From an uncultured Bacteroidales bacterium (lineage in GTDB: Bacteria; Bacteroidota; Bacteroidia; Bacteroidales; UBA932), in the NCBI GenBank assembly GCA_946187975.1, contig CAMHTE010000007.1, forward strand, positions 1 through 41,028: DNA of 41,028 bases, written 5' to 3'. The position numbers and the translations under genes are program-made. A model generated the notes under the pieces. It worked only from the letters and a program-made list of their open reading frames with translations. It made no database searches and was not told where the DNA came from. Positions 1 to 7,211 of this stretch are shown here, in pieces. Positions within the stretch are counted from its first letter, which is position 1, and each line of letters begins with the position of its first letter.

Positions 1-612
1 GCAGAGCGCCACCGCCATGAACAACAGGGCGAATGCGAAGAACGGGTAGAAGCGTCCTATCACCTTATCGATAGGAAGCAGCGTAGCCACGAGGTAATAG
101 ACGAAGATGATGCCCACCCAGAGCATGATCGACGCGCGCGATCCGTCGCCGGCAAGGTCACCGAGGATAAGGGCGGGGCTGTAAACGAACACCGTACCCA
201 CCAGCAGCAGGAGCACGATGGAGAATACCAGCAGGACGCTGCTGGTTCCCTTTCCCAAATACCTCCGCACGATCTCCGGAAGGCCCGCTCCCCCGTTGCG
301 TATGGAGAGCATACCCGTGAAGTAATCGTGGACCGCACCCGCAAAAATGCATCCGAACACTATCCACAGGAAGCTGGAAGGGCCGAATTTGGCACCCATG
401 ATGGCTCCGAAAATGGGGCCGGTTCCCGCAATGTTCAGGAACTGTATCATATAGACCTTCCAGGCGGGCATGGGCACATAGTCCACTCCGTCGGCCTTCT
501 CAAGCGCCGGAGTCTTCCTTTGAGGATCTGGCCCGAAAACCTTTTCGACGAATCTTCCGTAAAGCAGGTAGCCCAGCACAAGCGCCGCCAGGCAGATAAG
601 GAACGAATACAT
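1..612 (-). CDS. cstA: Carbon starvation protein CstA-family transporter (N-terminal part; runs off the left edge)
   Basis: The first 204 residues are visible and the frame is still open at base 1. The translation starts MYSFLICLAALVLGYLLYG and includes the CstA-type stretches IAGTGPIFGAIMGA and FVYYLVATLLP. I count about five hydrophobic segments (near residues 1-18, 60-95, 125-150, 160-178 and 188-204), which fits an inner-membrane peptide or pyruvate transporter of the CstA/BtsT family. The ATG at 612 lies one base past the rsmD stop, so the gene is probably the last seen in a minus-strand operon that begins at 2339. Family assignment is confident; the substrate is not determinable from half a protein. 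Confidence 0.9.
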   Translation of the reverse strand, partial: MYSFLICLAALVLGYLLYGRFVEKVFGPDPQRKTPALEKADGVDYVPMPAWKVYMIQFLNIAGTGPIFGAIMGAKFGPSSFLWIVFGCIFAGAVHDYFTGMLSIRNGGAGLPEIVRRYLGKGTSSVLLVFSIVLLLLVGTVFVYSPALILGDLAGDGSRASIMLWVGIIFVYYLVATLLPIDKVIGRFYPFFAFALLFMAVALC

Positions 613-613
613 T

Positions 614-1159
614 TTATGTGGTTATTTTGTTTTCGAAGATAGAAAAATGAACGCGGCCGTAACTGCGCTCACGGACAAGGGCCGGATGTCCCGCGAAGGA
701 ATGCTCGTCGCCGTGCTCGAGCACGAACCACCCGCCCGGATGCAATATGCCTGCGGAGATAACCCTGTCCGGCAGAGTCTCCAGGCCTTCGAGGGCATAT
801 GGGGGATCAGCAAAAACAATGTCGAATTTCTGTGTGCATAGAGGCAGGAAGTCGAAGACATTGTCCCTCACCATAGTGACGTTGTCCAGTCCGAGACGGT
901 CGGCCTCCCGCTTTATGAAGGAGGCGTTTTCACGCGCCATCTCCACGCACCAGACGTGCCCGGCGCCGCGGGATGCAAACTCGAAACTTACCGCCCCGGT
1001 CCCCCCAAAGAGGTCCAGGACCATAAGTCCGTCGAATTCGTATGCGTTGTCCAGAATATTAAAGAGGCCCTCGCGGGCAAAGTCCGTAGTGGGCCTTGCG
1101 GCATACTTTGCGGGAAGCTCGATGACGCGTCCCTTCAGCCGGCCGCCGATTATCCTCAT
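614..1159 (-). CDS. rsmD: 16S rRNA (guanine(966)-N2)-methyltransferase RsmD
   Basis: A 181-residue protein beginning MRIIGGRLKGRVIELP, the usual RsmD opening. It carries the SAM-binding motif I DLFGGTGAVSFE near residues 49-60 and the catalytic DPPY motif in VFADPPYALEG near residue 118. The family methylates G966 of 16S rRNA on the assembled 30S particle in the cytoplasm. Length matches the family (about 180-200). The start overlaps the end of the DUF3822 gene by four bases, and cstA follows immediately. An RsmD-DUF3822 neighbourhood is typical of Bacteroidota. Confidence 0.95.
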   Translation of the reverse strand: MRIIGGRLKGRVIELPAKYAARPTTDFAREGLFNILDNAYEFDGLMVLDLFGGTGAVSFEFASRGAGHVWCVEMARENASFIKREADRLGLDNVTMVRDNVFDFLPLCTQKFDIVFADPPYALEGLETLPDRVISAGILHPGGWFVLEHGDEHSFAGHPALVRERSYGRVHFSIFENKITT

Positions 1160-1644
1160 AGCTGCTCCACGTTCTTGAAGTAGCGGTACAGCGACAGCTC
1201 ATCCTCGGGTTCCACCAGGCTCAGAAAGCATATGGTAGAAAGCTCAGGATTAAGCTGTAACTGCTTGAGGGCAAGGAAGATATAATACTCTGCCGTGGTA
1301 AAGTCGACAGCGGGATATGCATTTGCAAGCTGGAGGCTTCCGCCCTGTGCTATAGCCAGGTAGAGCCAGCCGTCCTTGTAGGAAGCCAGTATCTTGTTAT
1401 ATTCCCGGCAGGAAGGAAGCTGACAGAGGATACGGTAGAGTTCCGGCTCTTCGGGCTGTTCCTTGGAGGAAAAGGCATAAACCAGCACCGCATCGTAGTG
1501 CGGTACCTCCAGATACCTGACCTCATCCGCATCCCCCAGAACAACGACTTCCCCAAGAATGTCTCTTGCGGAAGCCGGATCAAAGAAATGCGAAGGCACC
1601 AGGGTGCACTTGGGCGCAGGTATGGAATTACCTCCCACGGACAC
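1156..1644 (-). CDS. DUF3822-family protein, short form lacking the usual N-terminal half
   Basis: This 162-residue product starts at a GTG whose G is the last base of the preceding TAG stop. An in-frame TAA at 1669-1671 bars any longer start. The sequence from CTLVPSHFFDP near residue 12 onward looks like the C-terminal part of DUF3822 proteins, which as I recall them are about 250-280 residues and reach this LVPxxxF element only after roughly 100 residues. The function of the family is unknown; the fold is suspected to be actin/ATPase-like, with a link to rsmD by neighbourhood only. The protein has no signal peptide and ends LYRYFKNVEQL. It may be a genuine short variant or an N-terminally eroded copy. 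Coupling to its neighbours suggests it is still translated. Confidence 0.7.
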   Translation of the reverse strand: MSVGGNSIPAPKCTLVPSHFFDPASARDILGEVVVLGDADEVRYLEVPHYDAVLVYAFSSKEQPEEPELYRILCQLPSCREYNKILASYKDGWLYLAIAQGGSLQLANAYPAVDFTTAEYYIFLALKQLQLNPELSTICFLSLVEPEDELSLYRYFKNVEQL

Positions 1645-2339
1645 TACTCCCAGTTGCCTGCGTTGTTGTTAGGCGCGGTGATGGAACCCACCTGAAGCCC
1701 CTCGTAACGGTTCTGGTCGCGCATCTGCGCGTCGAGGTTGATACGGAGCTGGTTGTCGAGCCCCTTGAGCAGAGCCTTGAACGGCATCTTGGCCTCGAAA
1801 AGAGGAACCGGCACGCCGGAAACCTGCTTGACGACGGCATCCATGATGACGGGCTGGCCTCCGGAGAAAGGAATGGTAAGGAGCGAATCCGCAATGAAGT
1901 CCTCGCGGCTCACGAAGAGGGTGTCACGCACGGGGATCTTTGTCTCCACGGAGAAAACCAGGTTATCGTCGCCGGCCTGGTAGAGTTTGAGGAAATCCTC
2001 TCCGGTCATCTTCTTACGGGCCTTACGCTTGACCTGCTCGGTGTGCATCACTGCAAGGGAGTCATCCAGGGAACCGACCTGCATGACAATCTCCATCTTT
2101 CCGTTGTTGTAGAAGTCCACGAGGGAATCGACGGTGGAGACAAAACGGCCGTTGACGCTCTTGAAAGCAACCTGCAGGGTGCGGATATCCTTGAGGCGCT
2201 GAATGGCGACACCCTTGCGGAACTCCGTCTGCTTGTTGAAGTTCACGGGCTTCATAATGCTCTTGACGATGGCTACGGTAAGCAGCACGATAAGCGCGAA
2301 CAGGGCCACTTCGATGAGGATCTTGATAGGTTTCTTCAT
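1644..2339 (-). CDS. Conserved membrane-anchored protein of unknown function
   Basis: I do not recognise a named family for this 231-residue protein. It has one N-terminal transmembrane segment (about residues 8-29, IEVALFALIVLLTVAIVKSI) after the basic start MKKPIK, so the rest should face the periplasm. The soluble part begins with a helical stretch (IQRLKDIRTLQVAFKSVNG, about 48-66) reminiscent of the pattern after pilin or pseudopilin helices, but no prepilin peptidase motif is visible. It is the first gene of the minus-strand operon, preceded by a clear Bacteroidota promoter at 2371-2402, and its stop overlaps the GTG of the DUF3822 gene. Confidence 0.75.
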   Translation of the reverse strand: MKKPIKILIEVALFALIVLLTVAIVKSIMKPVNFNKQTEFRKGVAIQRLKDIRTLQVAFKSVNGRFVSTVDSLVDFYNNGKMEIVMQVGSLDDSLAVMHTEQVKRKARKKMTGEDFLKLYQAGDDNLVFSVETKIPVRDTLFVSREDFIADSLLTIPFSGGQPVIMDAVVKQVSGVPVPLFEAKMPFKALLKGLDNQLRINLDAQMRDQNRYEGLQVGSITAPNNNAGNWE

Positions 2340-2370
2340 ATCTGGTTCTATTATTTTTTCAATATCCTGA

Positions 2371-2402
2371 CAAAGTTAGGAATTTCATTCCTTAAATACA
2401 AA
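2371..2402 (-). promoter_or_regulatory. Bacteroidota-type promoter for the operon starting at 2339
   Basis: On the minus strand TTTG (2399-2402) is followed by 20 bases and TAACTTTG (2371-2378), matching the TTTG / TAnnTTTG form used by the Bacteroidota primary sigma factor. The start codon lies 31 bases past the -7 element. This is a motif match, not a mapped start site. Confidence 0.7.
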
Positions 2403-2435
2403 CATTACCTCTCATCTTTCGCAAGAAAAAAATGC

Positions 2436-2443
2436 TACCTTTG
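2436..2443 (+). promoter_or_regulatory. -7 promoter element (TACCTTTG) for the nrnA operon
   Basis: TACCTTTG lies 19 bases before the ATG at 2463 in an AT-rich gap between divergent genes. I do not see a good TTTG at the expected spacing, so support comes from the -7 element and the context. Confidence 0.55.
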
Positions 2444-2462
2444 TAAGATATTCCGTTTGCCC

Positions 2463-3515
2463 ATGAAGAGCATTGACGAAGAGAAGACAGCCGCATTGGA
2501 GGCCCTGCTGAGCAAGGGAGGAAAGGCATGCATAGCAGTCCACACCCGTCCCGACGGCGACGCCCTCGGCAGCGGCATCGCGCTGAAACTCTACCTGCAG
2601 GAACGCAGGGGCATTCAGGCGAGCCTGATACTGCCCGATCCAGCCCCGGCTACCATGGCCTTCCTCTGCAAAGGCGTGGACATCATTGCGGCATCGGAGA
2701 ACCCCGCGGCAGCGAAGGCCGCCATCGACGGATGCAATCTTCTTTTCCTACTGGATGCCAACACTTTCACCCGCACCGAAGCCCTTGCGGACATGTTCCG
2801 CACGTCAAAGGCTACTAAGGTCATGGTGGACCATCACATCAACCCCGACGTTGCATCCTTCGACCTGTTGTTCTCGGACGAAGACATTTCGTCCACCTGC
2901 GAACTCCTCTACTGGCTTCTGCGCAAGCTGGAGCACGGCGACATCTCCGCCATCCCGGCAAGGAGCCTCTACTCCCTGATGACGGGAATGACCACCGACA
3001 CCAACAACTTCGCGAATTCAGTCTGCCCCACCACCCTGACCATGGCACGCGAACTGCTCGAGGCCGGAGTGGACAGGGAAGACATACTCCTGCATCTCTA
3101 CCAGGAAGGTACGGAAAACAGGCTGGTATCCTGGGCGGACATGCTCCGCCACCATCTCCATATACTTCCCAGCGGCATATCCTTCATGATTATGAACAAG
3201 GCCATGTCGGATGCCTACGGCATAGAGGAGGGCGACACCGAAGGACTCGTCAACGTTCCCCTCAGGGTGAGTAAGGTCAAGCTGAGCATATTCGTCAGGG
3301 AAGAGGGCGGATTTTTCCGCGTGAGCATACGCTGCAAGCGGGGATGGTCCGCCAACAAGATGGCGACCCAGTATTTCCACGGCGGCGGTCATGAACTGGC
3401 GGCGGGGGGAAAGATTTTCATTCCCGGCGACATTCCCGACGCCTCCGCAATGGAAGGATACCTGAAAGACATCGCGGCACGATTCCTGCAAAACCAAGGA
3501 CGCAATCAGTTATGA
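2463..3515 (+). CDS. nrnA: DHH-family phosphoesterase (NrnA-like nanoRNase / pAp phosphatase)
   Basis: The ATG at 2463 gives 350 residues, the usual length. The open frame continues further upstream, but there is a promoter element in between and conservation begins here. The protein has the DHH-domain motif HTRPDGDALGSG near residues 26-37, the signature DHH at residues 123-125 (VDHHINP), and the C-terminal DHHA1 glycine-rich motif HGGGHELAAGG near residues 312-322. Family members are Mn-dependent cytoplasmic enzymes that degrade 2-5-nt RNAs and, in many cases, dephosphorylate 3'-phosphoadenosine 5'-phosphate. Its stop overlaps the next ATG (ATGA), so it is translationally coupled to the FKBP lipoprotein. 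Confidence 0.92.
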   Translation: MKSIDEEKTAALEALLSKGGKACIAVHTRPDGDALGSGIALKLYLQERRGIQASLILPDPAPATMAFLCKGVDIIAASENPAAAKAAIDGCNLLFLLDANTFTRTEALADMFRTSKATKVMVDHHINPDVASFDLLFSDEDISSTCELLYWLLRKLEHGDISAIPARSLYSLMTGMTTDTNNFANSVCPTTLTMARELLEAGVDREDILLHLYQEGTENRLVSWADMLRHHLHILPSGISFMIMNKAMSDAYGIEEGDTEGLVNVPLRVSKVKLSIFVREEGGFFRVSIRCKRGWSANKMATQYFHGGGHELAAGGKIFIPGDIPDASAMEGYLKDIAARFLQNQGRNQL

Positions 3516-4552
3516 AGACAAGATATATAGTTGCGGCGGTCCTGCTTTCCGCCCTTTTTTCCTGCGCCAAGGATCCCTCGACCGGTAAGAACGACAGCGC
3601 CAAGCGCGAGTTCGACGCCATCGTAAGCCAGCGCTATGCCACCATGCCCCAGACTCCCCTCGGATCGGTGATACTCCACCGTACCGACCTCGGAGGCGAA
3701 AAACCTGGCGACAACCGATACCTGAGGGCGAACATCACCTATTATACCCTCGACAACGAACTCGTTTATACCACCGACAGCAATATAGCCCGCAAGGCAA
3801 ACCAGTACGATGCAACCCGTTATTACGGACCCATCTTCTGCTACCGTGGCGAGAAAAAGGACAACCTCGGAGCCGGCCTCGAAGAAGCCTTCGCGATGAT
3901 GGGAGTGGGTGACAGCCTCCGCATACTCATCCCCGGATGGCTCTCCGAAGCGGAACGCTACTCCTCCAAGGAAGGATACCTGAAGCACTGCTCCGGAACG
4001 AATTACATCTACGACCTCAAGCTCGAGGAAGTTGTGGACTCGACGTCCAGATGGGAGAAGCAGCAGATAAAAGACTGGCTTGCAGTTAATTATCCGGATG
4101 CGGAAGAGAATATGGACATAAAGTACTACGACGGCACAACCCTTCCCGGAGGACTGTGGTACATACGCACCAAGGAAGGCCTGTCCGACAAGTCATTCCG
4201 CTCCGACAGCACCATTTATATCAACTACACCGGACGGCGCCTGGACGGCGTGGCTTTCGACACCACGATCGAGAATATTGCCATCGACAATTACATCTGG
4301 TCATCTTCCGCCACTTACGAACCCACACAGATAAACTGGAGCGAGGAATCCTACTCCAACATCACGATGGGATCCGACGAGAACTCCATCATTACCGGCT
4401 TTGCCTACGCCCTCAGCCTCATGCATCCGTACGAGTCGGGCATCGCCGTATTTATTTCCATCTACGGCTACAGTTCTTCCGGCAGCGGAGGAGCCATTCC
4501 TCCATACTGCCCTCTCTGCTTCGAAATCGAAATGACAGACGCACCGGAATAG
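3512..4552 (+). CDS. Lipoprotein with two FKBP-type peptidyl-prolyl isomerase-like domains
   Basis: A 346-residue protein with a lipoprotein signal peptide (lipobox LFSC, Cys18). Two FKBP-like units follow. The first (about 50-170) contains LGAGLEEAFAMMGVGDSLRILIP. The second (about 210-345) contains INYTGRRLDGVAFDTT and ITGFAYALSLM, corresponding to the FKBP flap and active-site helix. It should sit in the periplasm attached to a membrane and help fold exported proteins. The first unit is more divergent and may be non-catalytic. It overlaps nrnA by four bases and precedes the MATE gene by four, a gene order I believe is common in Bacteroidales. Confidence 0.85.
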   Translation: MKTRYIVAAVLLSALFSCAKDPSTGKNDSAKREFDAIVSQRYATMPQTPLGSVILHRTDLGGEKPGDNRYLRANITYYTLDNELVYTTDSNIARKANQYDATRYYGPIFCYRGEKKDNLGAGLEEAFAMMGVGDSLRILIPGWLSEAERYSSKEGYLKHCSGTNYIYDLKLEEVVDSTSRWEKQQIKDWLAVNYPDAEENMDIKYYDGTTLPGGLWYIRTKEGLSDKSFRSDSTIYINYTGRRLDGVAFDTTIENIAIDNYIWSSSATYEPTQINWSEESYSNITMGSDENSIITGFAYALSLMHPYESGIAVFISIYGYSSSGSGGAIPPYCPLCFEIEMTDAPE

Positions 4553-4556
4553 CAAG

Positions 4557-5930
4557 ATGTCGGAAGCAGCGGTCACAAAAGCTCCGCTGGAGCTCGAAAC
4601 CAAGAAAATAAGCACCCTCCTGAAGGAATACGCGATCCCAGGCATCATCGCCATGACCGCAAGTTCACTGTACAACATGGTGGACAGCATCTACATCGGG
4701 CACATCCCCGACGTAGGCGCTCTCGCTATTTCGGGAGTAGCGGTCACCTTCCCTATCATGAACCTGGGGACGGCGATAGGCACGCTTGTAGGGGTCGGGG
4801 CATCCACCCTGGTTTCGATGCTTCTGGGTCAGAAGAACTATACCACCGCCAACAAGGTCCTGCCCAATGTGGTGACACTCAATGTGGTGCTCGGAGCCAT
4901 CTTCTCGGCCCTGGTGCTCCTGTTCCTGAAGCCCGTCCTCTTCTTTTTCGGGGCCGGCGAAGCCATCTACCCCTTCGCCAGGGACTACATGGTGATAATC
5001 CTGCTGGGATTCATAATATCGCACCTGTATTTCGGCCTCAACGGCATGATACGGGCGACCGGTAACCCAAAACTCGCCATGGGACTCACCCTGTTCACGG
5101 TGATTTCCAACGCCATACTCGATCCCATCTTCATATTCGTCCTCGGCATGGGCGTGCGCGGGGCCGCCATAGCGACCGTGCTCTGCCAGTTGATGTCGCT
5201 GTGCTACAGCCTCCACTATTTCAGTCGGAAAGACAGGGTTGTGCACTTCGGAAAGCGCATCTTCGGATTCAGCGCCAAGATAGCGCGCACCTCCATGGGA
5301 ATAGGCCTGGGGCCCTTCCTGATGAACAGCGCAGCATGCATAGTAACCATGTTCGTCAACCAGCAGCTGCGTTCCTACGGCGGAGACCTGGCCATCGGGG
5401 CCTACGGCATAATAGGACGCATCTCCTTCCTGTTCATCATGGTGGTGATGGGCATCAACCAGGGAATGCAGCCCATAGCAAGCTATAACTATGGTGCGGG
5501 CAACGGACTGAGAGTCAAACAGGTATACCGCCTCAGCGTGCTCTCGGCCAGTGCCGTCTGCATGTTCGGATTCATAATCTGCGAATTCTTCCCCCGGCCC
5601 GTGGTCGCCGCCTTCACCGACGACGCCACGCTGCGCGCCCTTGCTGTTCACGGCATGCGCATAATGAACTGCGCTTTCCCCATACTGGGCTTCCAGATTG
5701 TGAGCACGAACCTCTTCCAGTGCCTCGGTATGGTGCGGAAGAGCGTATTCCTCTCACTCAGCCGCCAGCTCATCTTCCTGCTTCCGGCACTGTACCTGCT
5801 CCCGCTTTCCTTCGGAATAGAAGGAGTATGGGCCAGCTATCCGGTTTCGGACATGGTTTCATTCATGTGTACCCTGTATCTGATCATACGCCTGATGCGT
5901 CAACTCGGTAAAACGGATGCGGCAGAATAA
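4557..5930 (+). CDS. MATE-family efflux transporter
   Basis: The 457-residue product has twelve predicted membrane segments, typical of MATE proteins. The N-terminal half contains IPGIIAMTASSLYNMVDSIYIG, the usual MatE opening, and the second half repeats it around GLGPFLMNSAACIV. FIMVVMGINQGMQPIASYNYGAG is the characteristic loop of the second MatE unit. Members are inner-membrane Na+ or H+ antiporters exporting cationic drugs or metabolites; the substrate cannot be told from sequence. It starts four bases after the FKBP gene and its end overlaps the serine hydrolase start by 14 bases, so all four plus-strand genes here form one transcription unit. Confidence 0.93.
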   Translation: MSEAAVTKAPLELETKKISTLLKEYAIPGIIAMTASSLYNMVDSIYIGHIPDVGALAISGVAVTFPIMNLGTAIGTLVGVGASTLVSMLLGQKNYTTANKVLPNVVTLNVVLGAIFSALVLLFLKPVLFFFGAGEAIYPFARDYMVIILLGFIISHLYFGLNGMIRATGNPKLAMGLTLFTVISNAILDPIFIFVLGMGVRGAAIATVLCQLMSLCYSLHYFSRKDRVVHFGKRIFGFSAKIARTSMGIGLGPFLMNSAACIVTMFVNQQLRSYGGDLAIGAYGIIGRISFLFIMVVMGINQGMQPIASYNYGAGNGLRVKQVYRLSVLSASAVCMFGFIICEFFPRPVVAAFTDDATLRALAVHGMRIMNCAFPILGFQIVSTNLFQCLGMVRKSVFLSLSRQLIFLLPALYLLPLSFGIEGVWASYPVSDMVSFMCTLYLIIRLMRQLGKTDAAE

Positions 5931-7206
5931 GAAATATATAATCTGTGCGGTTGCCGTCCTGGCTGTGGTGCTTTGCCTGATTGCGACACTGCCATGGGGC
6001 GGCGGCTCCTCACGGGCCAGACAAGGACGCGTAAGGGGAATAAACAGCGTTCTTGTGAACGGAATGTCCGACTCCCCCGGCCTCGATAAACTCGACAAGG
6101 ATATGCGCATCTTTGCCAAGAGATGGTGGATAAAGGGTCTGTCGCTTGCCATAATGCGCAACGATTCCCTGGTATACGCCAAGGGTTACGGATGGGCCGA
6201 CCAAGACCAGGGGGTCGAAATGGGCCCCGGCATTATAATGAGGGTGGCCTCGGTCAGTAAACTGATCACCGCCGCAGGTATAATGAAACTGGTGGAGGAC
6301 GGGAAGCTGCGCCTGGACGACAAGGTGTTCGGCCCCGAAGGCATTCTCAACGACGAGGAGTTTACAAACAGTATCAAGGACAAAGGATACTTCGGCATAA
6401 CAGTGGAGAACCTGCTCAGGCACGAAGGCGGTCTTTCCGTCCGCAGGGGCGACCCCATGTTCACCACCCGCGACATCATGACGGTCAACCGTCTGGACAA
6501 GGCTCCGGACCAGAACACCCTTACTCGAATAGCCGTAGGCAGGAGACTGGCGTTCCAGCCGGGCAAGGGGCACGAGTACTCCAATTTCGGATACCTACTG
6601 CTCAGCATGATCATTGAGAAGGTGACCGGCGAAGATTACGAGCAATGGATGCAGAAGAACGTGCTGGAGCCGGCCGGATGCCTGGATATGCACCTGGCAT
6701 ACAACTATTACGACCAGAAGTTCTCCAACGAAACACGTTACCACATGCAGGCCAACGATCCGAAGGTGCCGGAGTATACCGGAAGCGCCGATTCGGTCGT
6801 GCGCTGCTACGGCGGCAACGATATACGCGCCCTCAAGGGGGCCGGCGCATGGGTGTGCTCGGCGGCGGAACTGGCCCGCTTCGTCGCTTCGATCGACGGG
6901 CGTCCTGAGGTTTCCGACATCCTGTCCGCAAAGAGCGTCCGGGCCATGACCACGGACAGCGAAGAGCATAAATACGGCCTGGGCTGGAACAGCGTAAGTC
7001 CGTCAAAGGGATGGAAACGCACAGGCTCACTTTCCGGCACCAGCGCCTTCGTTATGTATTATCCAGACGGGGAATGCTGGATACTTATCAGCAATACCCA
7101 CATGTGGAAAGGGCCCCGGTTTGCCAGGACCCTCAACAATTTCGTAGCCCAGTGCCGGCAGCGCTACAGCGCCCATCTTCCGGCCAGGGATCTTTTCAAT
7201 CAGTAG
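5917..7206 (+). CDS. Membrane-anchored serine hydrolase (beta-lactamase class C / S12 family)
   Basis: A 429-residue protein with one N-terminal transmembrane anchor (about residues 7-25) and a periplasmic S12 domain. The catalytic SxxK is S112-V-S-K115, and the YxN motif is Y221-S-N223. The third motif, normally KTG or HTG, reads RTG at 368-370 (WKRTGSLSG). Relatives include D-alanyl-D-amino acid peptidases, esterases and beta-lactamase-like proteins, so resistance should not be assumed. It overlaps the MATE gene by 14 bases, indicating co-expression, and ends six bases before the convergent GH2 gene with no obvious terminator between them. Confidence 0.88.
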   Translation: MRQNKKYIICAVAVLAVVLCLIATLPWGGGSSRARQGRVRGINSVLVNGMSDSPGLDKLDKDMRIFAKRWWIKGLSLAIMRNDSLVYAKGYGWADQDQGVEMGPGIIMRVASVSKLITAAGIMKLVEDGKLRLDDKVFGPEGILNDEEFTNSIKDKGYFGITVENLLRHEGGLSVRRGDPMFTTRDIMTVNRLDKAPDQNTLTRIAVGRRLAFQPGKGHEYSNFGYLLLSMIIEKVTGEDYEQWMQKNVLEPAGCLDMHLAYNYYDQKFSNETRYHMQANDPKVPEYTGSADSVVRCYGGNDIRALKGAGAWVCSAAELARFVASIDGRPEVSDILSAKSVRAMTTDSEEHKYGLGWNSVSPSKGWKRTGSLSGTSAFVMYYPDGECWILISNTHMWKGPRFARTLNNFVAQCRQRYSAHLPARDLFNQ

Positions 7207-7211
7207 CCAGC

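Noticed and set aside
1566-2462. The upstream extension of the nrnA reading frame
   Set aside because: The DHH protein family begins at the ATG at 2463; the extension runs antisense over two real genes and crosses a promoter.
4665-5651. A 328-codon antisense frame over the MATE gene
   Set aside because: It is in register with the MATE codons; composition is rich in His, Gly and Glu as expected from reverse-complemented hydrophobic codons.
5917-7206. A beta-lactamase resistance gene
   Set aside because: S12 motifs alone do not distinguish resistance enzymes from peptidases and esterases, and the third motif is atypical.
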